Shown here in pieces: positions 33,337 through 41,089 of a stretch of 64,000 nt of DNA. Each line of letters begins with the position of its first letter. The first letter of the stretch is position 1. The notes beneath the pieces were generated by a model. It did not search any database and was not told the origin of the DNA. It worked only from the letters and a program-made list of their open reading frames with translations. The stretch covers positions 33,295 to 97,294 of the forward strand of contig NZ_SLXB01000013.1 in assembly GCF_004342845.1 (NCBI RefSeq), written 5' to 3'. The DNA is from Prevotella heparinolytica (GTDB taxonomy: Bacteria; Bacteroidota; Bacteroidia; Bacteroidales; Bacteroidaceae). Position numbers and translations under genes: made by a program.

Positions 33337-35969
33337 TATTTTCTCAGACTTTCATAAATCAACTCCTGTATATTCTTTATTATATACATATCACCCAATT
33401 TTGTATTCCACGCATCGGGACAAAGACGATTACTAAGAAATACATATATAATCTTGCTGTCGGGATCTACCCAAACAGCTGTTCCGGTAAAACCGTTATG
33501 CCCGTACACGGATACCGGAGCGGATGCGGAACACGGACTGTTCTTCAAGACAGAAAGGTCCGGTTTGTCGAATCCCAATCCACGCCGACTGATGGCCGAC
33601 TTTTCCGTCGTAAACAAGCGGCAGGTAGCCTCACTTAAGAAGCGCTTGCCATTGAACTCGCCTCCGTCAAGCAGCATTTGATGAATCTTGGCCACCTCTT
33701 CGGCCGTGGAGAACAACCCAGCACTGCCGGACACGCCACCCATGCAGGCGGCTATTTCGTCGTGCACATATCCGCAGAGATCCTGACGACGCAGGAAATC
33801 ATTGGCTGCGGTGGGCATGATTTCGCTCTTGGCAAACTTGGTCAAAGGCAAAAACAGGGTACGTTGCAACCCCATCGGGACATAAAACTCTTTGGCAAGG
33901 TAGGCATCCATGGACATCCTTGTACACGCTTCCACCAACTGCTGCAAAAGCACGAAACCCAGTTCGCTATACACATAGCGTTTTCTATCCAAGTCCGATT
34001 TGGCAATCCGCTGAAGGATGGTATTTTTAAAATTCCTGTTCAACCACATGCCATCTGCCATGTGCAGGCTGTGTTCCGAAGTCCGTCTGGAGGAAACCAT
34101 GTTCCTCTTGAATTTGAAGTCGGAACTATAATAACCATTTTCGCTCACCCGGGTAGTGTGCCACTTGTCTACCCAACTCTGCAAATACGGGCCATGCACA
34201 GAGTTCGGCTCAATGAGTTCCTCGTAAAAGCGCTCGTAAGGGCTCAATCCCGACTCATGGAACAACAGCTCACGGATGGTGATATGCTGTTTGTCGCCGG
34301 CACGCAGGAAAGGCAAATAAGCGGATACTTTATCGTCCAACCTTATTTTCCCCTCGTCATACAACTTCATGACGGCAAGCAGGGTGGCGCTTGTTTTTGT
34401 CAAAGCAGCCAAATCAAAAAGATCGGAAGGGCGAACAGCCGTGGTGTCTTTGTCGGAATGAGTTCCGAAACGCTTGTCATATACCGGTTGCCCGTCTTTC
34501 CATACCAATACGCAACAACCGGGATAGGCGCCCGCTTCCAATCCCTTCCGCACAATGCCGTCTATCTTTTGCAGCACGTACGATTTCATACCGCGGTCTT
34601 CCGGAATGTTTTTTCCCGGCTCCATGCCCGCTTCAATCGCACAGCCTGTGCCTGCCGGGAAAAGTCTGCCGATGTCTACCGGTATCTTGCCATTGGCCGG
34701 TGCTTTTGCAAAGAGCACATCCGCCACATATCGCTGCAAATCGGCGTCTGCCGTATGGGCCAGGACCACAGCACTCGATTTGGCAAGTGCCGGAGTAAAA
34801 AGTTGCAACGTGCGATGGGAGGTGAAGCATGTATAGACCAAGGGAGCCTGCAAGTGCAACCCCTCGAGGAAAGCCATGTCGCGCTCACCGATATAGACCT
34901 CTCCCACAACGCTGACAACCACGCGGCGATAAGCCCTCAACTGCTCGGCTACCACCTGCCTGGCAGCCTCATCGGCATCTCCCGACAAATAAAAATGATC
35001 AATGCCGACATGCTCCTTCATGCGTTCCACAAAAGGAACATCCCGATGCCGCTCTCCAATACTGAGGATGGCCATATTGCTTTCTACAGGAGTCAATGGG
35101 AGCACATCGAAATAGTTACTCAACACCGTAACCGCCGAACGACTCAACTTGCCGACCAAGACCCGCGCCTCTTTCGTATTGACACGATAGCTCATGCCGC
35201 TGACCTGAATCTGCGGTTGCCGGTTCCGCAAACCCAACCTATATTTATAAGTCAAGATTCTGCGACACTTGACCTCCAGCTCTTTGGGGCTCAAACGACC
35301 TGTCGCCACGGCAACAGCCAACTCGTGCGTCGCCTGCTTCACGTCAGATTCTACCCGCACCACATCGTTTCCCGCCAGCAACTTTTCAACCACTTCATGC
35401 GAATTCTTACTGAAAGACCGCACATGCGCCACAGGTTTCAATAAGTCCGCATCGGCATTCACATCAGGTGCAAGATTCGCATGTATTCCCAATTGACGGA
35501 ACTGGCGGGCTGCCTCACGCCCGTATTCCTCTACTAACTCCCTGTCTTCAATACATCCCAAAGCCACGGTGCCGGGATATTCCGGACTATCTTTCAGCCG
35601 TACGGATGCCCCCCACTCTCCATCGATGGCCATCATGACAGGAACTTTGGACTCCTTTCGGGCTATATTGGCCAGGATGGTCTGCTCTTCCGGTGTTCCT
35701 CCGGAGAAAAGCAAACCGCCCACCTTGTATTTCCGCACCCATTCGCGCACCTGCTTTTTGGCCGCTTTATCCACCTCGGCCGGCATAGTGGCAACTATGA
35801 GCTGCCCCACCTTCTCTTGCACGCTCAAACCGGAGAAGACCGAATCGACCCATTGGCGGCACCGGTTTTCTGCGTCCAAAGGCGAAATAGCAACTTTCGT
35901 CCTGGCATAAAGAGAAGATGTGCCTATGACAAAGCCTAAAATGCACAATAAAGATTTGGTTGATTTCAT
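33336..35969 (-). CDS. GH3/serine-hydrolase paralogue with the GH3 active site deleted
   Basis: This 877-residue protein is a paralogue of the next gene and alignable along its length. At about residue 197 it jumps from the region equivalent to paralogue residue about 210 to about 331 (VVEKLLAGNDVVRV). It thus lacks about 120 residues holding the KHFPGHG motif, the Asp/His dyad and the nucleophile Asp. The frame is intact across the junction. The serine-hydrolase domain keeps the SxxK-type motif (DLAALTKTSATLLAVMKLYD, Thr in place of Ser is possible), HNGFTGT and the overall length. It may therefore be a pseudoglycosidase with a hydrolase or binding role. Signal peptide at residues 1-22. It precedes its paralogue in one operon with a TAATG stop-start overlap. 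Confidence 0.85.
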   Translation of the reverse strand: MKSTKSLLCILGFVIGTSSLYARTKVAISPLDAENRCRQWVDSVFSGLSVQEKVGQLIVATMPAEVDKAAKKQVREWVRKYKVGGLLFSGGTPEEQTILANIARKESKVPVMMAIDGEWGASVRLKDSPEYPGTVALGCIEDRELVEEYGREAARQFRQLGIHANLAPDVNADADLLKPVAHVRSFSKNSHEVVEKLLAGNDVVRVESDVKQATHELAVAVATGRLSPKELEVKCRRILTYKYRLGLRNRQPQIQVSGMSYRVNTKEARVLVGKLSRSAVTVLSNYFDVLPLTPVESNMAILSIGERHRDVPFVERMKEHVGIDHFYLSGDADEAARQVVAEQLRAYRRVVVSVVGEVYIGERDMAFLEGLHLQAPLVYTCFTSHRTLQLFTPALAKSSAVVLAHTADADLQRYVADVLFAKAPANGKIPVDIGRLFPAGTGCAIEAGMEPGKNIPEDRGMKSYVLQKIDGIVRKGLEAGAYPGCCVLVWKDGQPVYDKRFGTHSDKDTTAVRPSDLFDLAALTKTSATLLAVMKLYDEGKIRLDDKVSAYLPFLRAGDKQHITIRELLFHESGLSPYERFYEELIEPNSVHGPYLQSWVDKWHTTRVSENGYYSSDFKFKRNMVSSRRTSEHSLHMADGMWLNRNFKNTILQRIAKSDLDRKRYVYSELGFVLLQQLVEACTRMSMDAYLAKEFYVPMGLQRTLFLPLTKFAKSEIMPTAANDFLRRQDLCGYVHDEIAACMGGVSGSAGLFSTAEEVAKIHQMLLDGGEFNGKRFLSEATCRLFTTEKSAISRRGLGFDKPDLSVLKNSPCSASAPVSVYGHNGFTGTAVWVDPDSKIIYVFLSNRLCPDAWNTKLGDMYIIKNIQELIYESLRK

Positions 35970-36000
35970 TGTTCTTAGAGGTTTCGAGATAATCCACAGG

Positions 36001-36867
36001 TTATTTTGGGGTCAGGGTAAGTACCATTTCTCCTACGAAAATACCATTTCTTCCGGAATGCAACAAGGAGACATTCTCCCCGTTGGCATTCAGATATACC
36101 ATCGGCTTCTCCATAAAGGTGTGCGTATGTCCGCCCAAGATGACATCAATGCCATGCGTCTTGGCCATCAACAACTCATCATCGACATCGCCGGGCATCA
36201 GTCTTTGCAAACCCAGATGCGACAAGCAAATCACGACATCGCACCCTTCCTTTCCTCCGAGAAGGTCGCTCATTTCCTGTGCCACTGCTATCGGGTCTTT
36301 ATAAACCACCCCTTCGCTTTTATCGGCTTGTACCAAGCCCTCCAACTTCGGAGCCAGGCCGAAAACACCAATCTTCAGACCCTCACGCTCCAGAATGATA
36401 TAAGGTTTCACCAATCCTTCAAGAACCGTACCCGTCACTTCATAATTGGAGCAAACTATCGGAAACCGAGCCAGACGAAACAAGCGTGCCATATTTTCCA
36501 ATCCGAAGTCGAACTCGTGATTCCCTATCGCCATAGCGTCATAGCCCATGAGATTCATCATCTTGATTTCCAATTCACCTTGAAAGAGATTATAATAAGG
36601 TGTGCCTTGCGATATGTCTCCACAATCCAACAACAACATATCGGGATGCTTGCCACGAAACTGTTTCACAATTCCGGCACGGCGCACTGCCCCACCCATT
36701 CCGGCGTACTTGTCGGCAGCTTCCCGACTGATAGGTTCTATGCGACTGTGTGTATCGCTGGTATGCAGAATGAACAATTGCTTCTCCAAAGCGCCGGATT
36801 TTCCTTGCTGCGCCGATAGCGAAAGGGCCAAAAGCAGTAGAACTGCTAAAGAATATATACGTCTCAT
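36001..36867 (-). CDS. UshA-type metallophosphatase domain protein (5'-nucleotidase N-terminal half)
   Basis: The protein has 288 residues and a signal peptide (to about 20). It carries calcineurin-like metal motifs of 5'-nucleotidases: ILHTSDTHSRIEP, LLLDCGDISQGTPYYN, MAIGNHEFDFG, VVICLSHLGLQ and VILGGHTHTF. It would be a periplasmic phosphoesterase on nucleotides or similar. The usual C-terminal substrate-specificity domain is missing here but is encoded by the gene just upstream (36890-37660). It lies 31 bp before the truncated GH3 fusion gene. Confidence 0.9.
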   Translation of the reverse strand: MRRIYSLAVLLLLALSLSAQQGKSGALEKQLFILHTSDTHSRIEPISREAADKYAGMGGAVRRAGIVKQFRGKHPDMLLLDCGDISQGTPYYNLFQGELEIKMMNLMGYDAMAIGNHEFDFGLENMARLFRLARFPIVCSNYEVTGTVLEGLVKPYIILEREGLKIGVFGLAPKLEGLVQADKSEGVVYKDPIAVAQEMSDLLGGKEGCDVVICLSHLGLQRLMPGDVDDELLMAKTHGIDVILGGHTHTFMEKPMVYLNANGENVSLLHSGRNGIFVGEMVLTLTPK

Positions 36868-36889
36868 CGAACTTCTGTTTTTTAAATCC

Positions 36890-37660
36890 TTATTCTTTTA
36901 TTATCACTCTCCCCTCCATGCGCGAGGTTATCTTTTTGCCGGCCGCCGCATGCCTCTCCACATATTTTGTGAAAATGTCGCGCACAGTGGCTCCTTGAGG
37001 ACACACCCTCTTGTCGGCCTGCATGAATGCCGTCAGCCCGTCGTTCCCGTCGGCCAGATAGTCCACGGTGGCAACCGTATATGTCCGGTCATCCTCAACC
37101 GGCTTTCCGCCCACGAGCGCACGCAGCACCTTACCTTCTTTGGTTATTTCCAGCTCTATGCCGCTCACTCCTTCACCGCCCCGCACGGCTATATTATCAA
37201 ACAAGAGTTTCATGGCAGTGCCTTTCATGGTGAGCACGCAAAGAGAGTTTTCAAAAGGCAGCACTTCAAAAATGTTCTCAATGGTAATGGGGCCTTCACT
37301 CAAAGAGTTACGAATACCACCCATATTTATCAGCCCCATGTCGGCAGGTGCGCCCTGCACCTCCATAGCCACCTCACGCAACACGTCCGCAATCAAGTTG
37401 GACAAAGGACTTTCCGGCCTGAATCTGTCCATAGATACTTCGGCACTTCCAATCACACGCCCCATTACGCTGTCTATCTGCTGTTTATAAGGAGCCAGCA
37501 AAGCCATTGCTTCGGCATCCGGCTCAACGTCCCACGTAGAGTCTACGGGAATTCTACCACCTTCCATCCGGGCCACTTTGTAAGAAGAATGGCAGGAAGC
37601 CAACAAAAGCGCCACAGTCATTATCCCTCCGGAAAGGAAACGGAAAATTTGTTTTTTCAT
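36890..37660 (-). CDS. 5'-nucleotidase C-terminal domain lipoprotein
   Basis: This is a 256-residue lipoprotein (MTVALLLASCHSSYK). Its whole mature part is a 5'-nucleotidase C-terminal domain: SPLSNLIADVLREVA, ADMGLINMGGIRNSL, GPITIENIFEVLPFENSLCV, and YTVATVDYLADGNDGLTAF with the substrate-stacking region. It has no metal-binding half of its own. It is followed after 22 bp by the metallophosphatase gene, so the two probably form one enzyme from separate chains with domain order swapped relative to UshA. First gene of the operon. Confidence 0.88.
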   Translation of the reverse strand: MKKQIFRFLSGGIMTVALLLASCHSSYKVARMEGGRIPVDSTWDVEPDAEAMALLAPYKQQIDSVMGRVIGSAEVSMDRFRPESPLSNLIADVLREVAMEVQGAPADMGLINMGGIRNSLSEGPITIENIFEVLPFENSLCVLTMKGTAMKLLFDNIAVRGGEGVSGIELEITKEGKVLRALVGGKPVEDDRTYTVATVDYLADGNDGLTAFMQADKRVCPQGATVRDIFTKYVERHAAAGKKITSRMEGRVIIKE

Positions 37661-37991
37661 ACATCTTCAGTTTTAAACTGCTACAAATATACTTCTCTTT
37701 TATGATTGAACCGCATAAAAGAAGATTAAAATGGAGATTAACGATAAGCGATTAACGGTGAGCGTAAGTGATGAGCGGTAGGGTATCGTTTGGAAACGGG
37801 AGAAGGAAATCTCTCCGTTTTATTCGTCACACAGCCCGCCATGGCCCGCCTGAAAACAGACCAAGAACTTCAAAACAATGCCTCGAAGAAAGATGAAATA
37901 AATCCTAAGCAGTTTCTTATTCATCAACATTTTTCAAAGCAGAAACTTCCGTGATCCACCCCATTCAGAACATGCCACAGCAGGGGGCAGT
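37661..37991. other. Intergenic region with relatives of the 21-bp GTGATGAGCGG repeat
   Basis: No gene is seen. At 37741-37790 there are degenerate copies of the motif found at 21010-21100 (GATTAACGATAAGC, GGTGAGCG, GTGATGAGCGGTAG). No promoter for the nucleotidase operon was recognised with confidence. Confidence 0.5.
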
Positions 37992-38079
37992 GTCCGACAC
38001 CAAGATACGATGGTTCCTCACCGGGGAACGACCTCTTCCTCACCGAGATCCGATGCCTTCCTCGGTGAGGAAGAAAACG
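37992..38079. repeat. 22-bp tandem array, three good units and one decayed
   Basis: Units start at 38014, 38036 and 38058, with a weaker one at 37992, exactly 22 bp apart (core TTCCTCACCGAG). The last unit is in the opposite sense, so CTTCCTCACCGA (38035-38046) and its complement (38062-38073) form a 12-bp stem. It lies between the nucleotidase operon and rplS. Confidence 0.85.
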
Positions 38080-38249
38080 AGTCGTTTCAGCATATCGCTG
38101 TTTGTAAAAAGATTTGGATTGCCAAAACACTACATAAAAAGCGGCTGCCCCACAAAAAAGGAATTGATAAACGGACTTTATTCCTCCTCCAATATAAGCG
38201 CAAGCAAATCCCACCACAAAACGCCCATCACAAAAAAGCGGGTTAACGC

Positions 38250-38280
38250 TTGTGTATCTGACAAATAATTCGTTTCTTTG
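38250..38280 (+). promoter_or_regulatory. rplS promoter candidate
   Basis: TTG (38250-38252), a 20-bp gap, and TTTCTTTG (38273-38280), followed by a C, fit the Bacteroides -33/-7 pattern with two mismatches in the -7 box. The leader to rplS is about 90 nt. Confidence 0.5.
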
Positions 38281-38372
38281 CACCGCTTTCGCGCAATCGC
38301 TGTCAGGAGAAAACTGAGAGAAGCCTGGTATGTTGCGTTGTAACGATCAAACAATTTAATAATAAAAAGACA

Positions 38373-38726
38373 ATGGATTTAATTAAAATTGCAGAAGAAG
38401 CATTTGCTACCGGAAAACAGCACCCGAGCTTCAAGGCTGGTGACACAGTGACAGTAGCATATCGTATCGTCGAAGGTAACAAAGAGCGTGTACAGTTGTA
38501 CCGCGGTGTTGTTATCAAGATTTCCGGACACGGAGACAAGAAGCGTTTCACAGTACGTAAAATGTCTGGAACCGTTGGCGTAGAACGTATTTTCCCGATC
38601 GAATCACCGGCTATCGACAGTATTGAAGTGAACAAGGTTGGTAAAGTTCGTCGCGCAAAATTGTACTACCTCCGCGCTCGTACCGGTAAGAAAGCAAGAA
38701 TTAAAGAAAAAAGAGTTAACGGATAA
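38373..38726 (+). CDS. rplS: 50S ribosomal protein L19
   Basis: This is a 117-residue protein, normal length for L19. Diagnostic blocks are [56 protein letters not shown] and a C-terminal basic tail ([17 protein letters not shown]). L19 lies at the 30S-50S interface. Unlike in many bacteria it is not next to trmD or rimM here. It is a single-gene unit with a promoter candidate upstream and a strong terminator directly downstream. Confidence 0.97.
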   Translation: MDLIKIAEEAFATGKQHPSFKAGDTVTVAYRIVEGNKERVQLYRGVVIKISGHGDKKRFTVRKMSGTVGVERIFPIESPAIDSIEVNKVGKVRRAKLYYLRARTGKKARIKEKRVNG

Positions 38727-38749
38727 TTCCAAACTCCTATTTCGAAATA

Positions 38750-38787
38750 AAAAGGGAAGCCGGCGTAGCGTCGGTTTCCCTTTTTTA
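38750..38787 (+). terminator. rplS terminator
   Basis: The stem AAGGGAAGCCGGCG / CGTCGGTTTCCCTT has a 3-base loop and is followed by six T's. It lies 24 bp after the rplS stop. Confidence 0.92.
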
Positions 38788-38829
38788 TCTAAACCTCTTC
38801 CATAAAATTGCCCCCGCAATAAGGCCAAA

Positions 38830-38874
38830 CAAAAGCCGCAACAATCTATCAAGTAAGATGTTGCGGCTTTATTG
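38830..38874 (-). terminator. Terminator of the tRNA-Arg gene
   Basis: On the minus strand AAGCCGCAACA pairs with TGTTGCGGCTT around a loop of about 16 bases, followed by TTTGTTT. It begins just after the tRNA 3' end. Confidence 0.85.
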
Positions 38875-38876
38875 TG

Positions 38877-38949
38877 TGACCCCGGTGCGATTCAAACGCA
38901 CGACCTTCAGAACCGGAATCTGACGCTCTATTCACTAAGCTACGGAGCC
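38877..38949 (-). tRNA. tRNA-Arg (anticodon CCG)
   Basis: This is a 73-nt cloverleaf. The acceptor is GGCTCCG/CGGGGTC with discriminator A, the anticodon stem TCAGA/TCTGA has loop TTCCGGT (anticodon CCG, reads CGG), and the T stem is GTGCG/CGCAC. CCA is not encoded. The T loop is TTTGAAT instead of TTCGAAT and the D loop has G-A where G18-G19 is expected, so the elbow pair 19-56 appears to be A-U rather than G-C. The stems are intact. It is convergent with rplS. Confidence 0.95.
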
Positions 38950-39138
38950 GAATGCGGACGCAAAAATAGAAAAAATACCGGCATCTTCCTAATATTCCTT
39001 TTGGTTTTTCTAACAAGCCCGACTTTTTCCACCCACATTTTATTCCATTGCATTGTTATTTTGCGAGCAACACGCAGTCACAACCAAACATTATGCTATT
39101 TTTTCATCCAAAACACAAACAAGTATAAATATTATTTC

Positions 39139-39146
39139 TATCTTTG
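39139..39146 (+). promoter_or_regulatory. -7 box of asnA
   Basis: TATCTTTG, a perfect match to TAnnTTTG and followed by C, lies 32 bp before the asnA ATG. No clear -33 TTTG is seen. Confidence 0.6.
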
Positions 39147-39178
39147 CCTCGCAATTTAATAGAAGAACAAATAAGTTT

Positions 39179-40222
39179 ATGAGTTATCTAATAAAACCAG
39201 AAGGGTACAAACCTTTACTAGATCTGAAACAAACGGAATTAGGAATTAAACAAATCAAAGATTTTTTCCAATTAAACCTTTCTTCCGAGTTACGCCTGCG
39301 CCGTGTGACAGCCCCTCTCTTCGTCTTGAAGGGGATGGGAATCAACGATGACCTCAATGGCGTGGAGCGTGCAGTAACTTTCCCTATCAAAGATTTAAAA
39401 GACTCCAAGGCAGAAGTGGTACATTCTCTTGCCAAATGGAAGCGTCTTACGCTTGCTGAATATCATATCGAACCCGGGTATGGCATCTATACGGACATGA
39501 ATGCCATTCGCGCCGATGAAGAATTGGGAAACCTCCATTCACTTTATGTAGACCAATGGGATTGGGAACGGGTCATCACTGCCGAAAATCGTAATGTGGA
39601 GTTTCTGAAAGAAATCGTAACCCGCATCTACGCTGCCATGGTACGTACGGAATATATGGTATATGAAACATACCCGCAAATCAAGCCTTGCCTTCCTTGC
39701 CCCCAAAAGTTGCACTTCATCCATGCGGAAGAGCTGCGCCAACTGTATCCGAACTTGGAACCCAAAGACCGCGAACATGCCATCTGCAAAAAGTTTGGAG
39801 CCGTATTTATCATTGGCATCGGTTGCAAACTGGGTGATGGGAAGAAGCACGATGGACGCGCCCCCGACTATGATGACTACACCACCCCCGGATTGAATGG
39901 TCTGCCCGGTCTGAATGGCGACCTATTGCTATGGGACAATATTCTACAACGTAGCATAGAGCTTTCGTCTATGGGTATTCGCGTGGACAAAGAGGCATTG
40001 CTACGCCAACTCAAAGAGACGAATGAAGAACGTCGTCTGGAGCTTTACTTCCACAAACGCCTGATGGAGAATACACTTCCGCTTTCCATCGGTGGCGGTA
40101 TAGGCCAATCGCGCCTGTGCATGTTCTACCTTCGCAAAGCCCACATCGGAGAAATACAAGCCAGCATCTGGCCGGAAGACATGCGTCGGGAATGCAAAGA
40201 GCACAATATACATTTGATTTAA
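39179..40222 (+). CDS. asnA: Aspartate-ammonia ligase (ammonia-dependent asparagine synthetase)
   Basis: This is a 347-residue cytoplasmic enzyme that makes asparagine from aspartate, ammonia and ATP. The start is the ATG at 39179 (MSYLIKPEGYKPLLDLKQTE). The open frame continues upstream, but that extension is AT-rich promoter sequence. AsnA blocks are GINDDLNGVERAVTFPIKDL, AEVVHSLAKWKRLTLAEYHI, DMNAIRADEELGNLHSLYVD, QWDWERVI and a C-terminal SIGGGIGQSRLCMFYLRKAH as in class II synthetase folds. The length is within the usual range. It is monocistronic, with a terminator after it. Confidence 0.96.
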   Translation: MSYLIKPEGYKPLLDLKQTELGIKQIKDFFQLNLSSELRLRRVTAPLFVLKGMGINDDLNGVERAVTFPIKDLKDSKAEVVHSLAKWKRLTLAEYHIEPGYGIYTDMNAIRADEELGNLHSLYVDQWDWERVITAENRNVEFLKEIVTRIYAAMVRTEYMVYETYPQIKPCLPCPQKLHFIHAEELRQLYPNLEPKDREHAICKKFGAVFIIGIGCKLGDGKKHDGRAPDYDDYTTPGLNGLPGLNGDLLLWDNILQRSIELSSMGIRVDKEALLRQLKETNEERRLELYFHKRLMENTLPLSIGGGIGQSRLCMFYLRKAHIGEIQASIWPEDMRRECKEHNIHLI

Positions 40223-40302
40223 CCGTAAATCAAGACAGACATGTTTTTTAAGGTCGACAAAGAAAGCTCTTTCGGGAACTACCGAAAGAAAGAATAAAGA
40301 AG

Positions 40303-40338
40303 GAGCGTTTCATTTTCTCGGATTGAAACGCTCTTTTT
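40303..40338 (+). terminator. asnA terminator
   Basis: The stem GAGCGTTTCA (40303-40312) / TGAAACGCTC (40324-40333) is followed by a run of five T's. A weaker TTTCGG/CCGAAA hairpin at about 40271-40286 precedes it. A TACTTTAG box at 40353-40360 may serve ung. Confidence 0.9.
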
Positions 40339-40390
40339 ACTTTTTTATTTCGTACTTTAGCAGTCTGAATCCATTAAGAAAAGGACCTTT

Positions 40391-41053
40391 ATGAATGTTC
40401 AAATAGAAGATAGCTGGAAAGTCCGCTTACAATCAGAATTCGAAAAAGACTATTTCAAGCACCTGACAGATTTCGTACGTAATGAGTACGGAACGTATGC
40501 CATATATCCGCCGGGGAGATTGATCTTCAATGCATTTAATCTATGCCCTTTCGACAAAGTGAAAGTGGTGATCATCGGCCAGGACCCCTACCACGGTCCG
40601 GGACAAGCGCACGGCCTTTGCTTCTCCGTAAATGACGGCGTTCAATTTCCGCCGTCTTTGATCAATATTTTTAAAGAGATAAGAGATGATATCGGTACCG
40701 AAACTCCTGCCACCGGCAACCTGACACGCTGGGCAGAACAAGGTGTATTACTGCTGAACGCCACTCTTACTGTCCGTGCCCATCAGGCTGGTTCTCACCA
40801 GAATCGTGGCTGGGAAACTTTCACAGATGCTGCCATACGAGTTCTTGCAGAAGAAAAAGAGCATCTTGTGTTTATTCTTTGGGGAGCTTATGCCCAACGT
40901 AAAGGAGCATTCATTGACCGAAGCAAACACTTGGTGCTGACCTCCGCACATCCTTCTCCTCTTTCTGCCTATAACGGCTTCTTTGGGAACAAGCACTTCA
41001 GCAAGACAAATGAATATCTAAAAGGACATGGAGAAAAAGAAATATATTGGTAA
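40391..41053 (+). CDS. ung: Uracil-DNA glycosylase, family 1
   Basis: This is a 220-residue enzyme of normal length that excises uracil from DNA. Family 1 motifs are IGQDPYHGPGQAHGLCFSV (water-activating Asp in GQDPYHG), PPSLINIFKEI, GVLLLNATLTVRAHQAGSHQ, VFILWGAYAQRKG and the minor-groove loop HPSPLSAYNGFFG with the catalytic His. It starts at ATG 40391 after the asnA terminator and faces lptD tail to tail, 36 bp apart. Confidence 0.97.
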   Translation: MNVQIEDSWKVRLQSEFEKDYFKHLTDFVRNEYGTYAIYPPGRLIFNAFNLCPFDKVKVVIIGQDPYHGPGQAHGLCFSVNDGVQFPPSLINIFKEIRDDIGTETPATGNLTRWAEQGVLLLNATLTVRAHQAGSHQNRGWETFTDAAIRVLAEEKEHLVFILWGAYAQRKGAFIDRSKHLVLTSAHPSPLSAYNGFFGNKHFSKTNEYLKGHGEKEIYW

Positions 41054-41089
41054 CAGAGGATGTTATTACTCCGGTTGAAGCACCTCACC

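Noticed and set aside
37924..38283. 119-residue minus-strand ORF
   Set aside because: It runs through the 22-bp repeat array and the rplS promoter. Cys/Phe-rich composition without any family feature.
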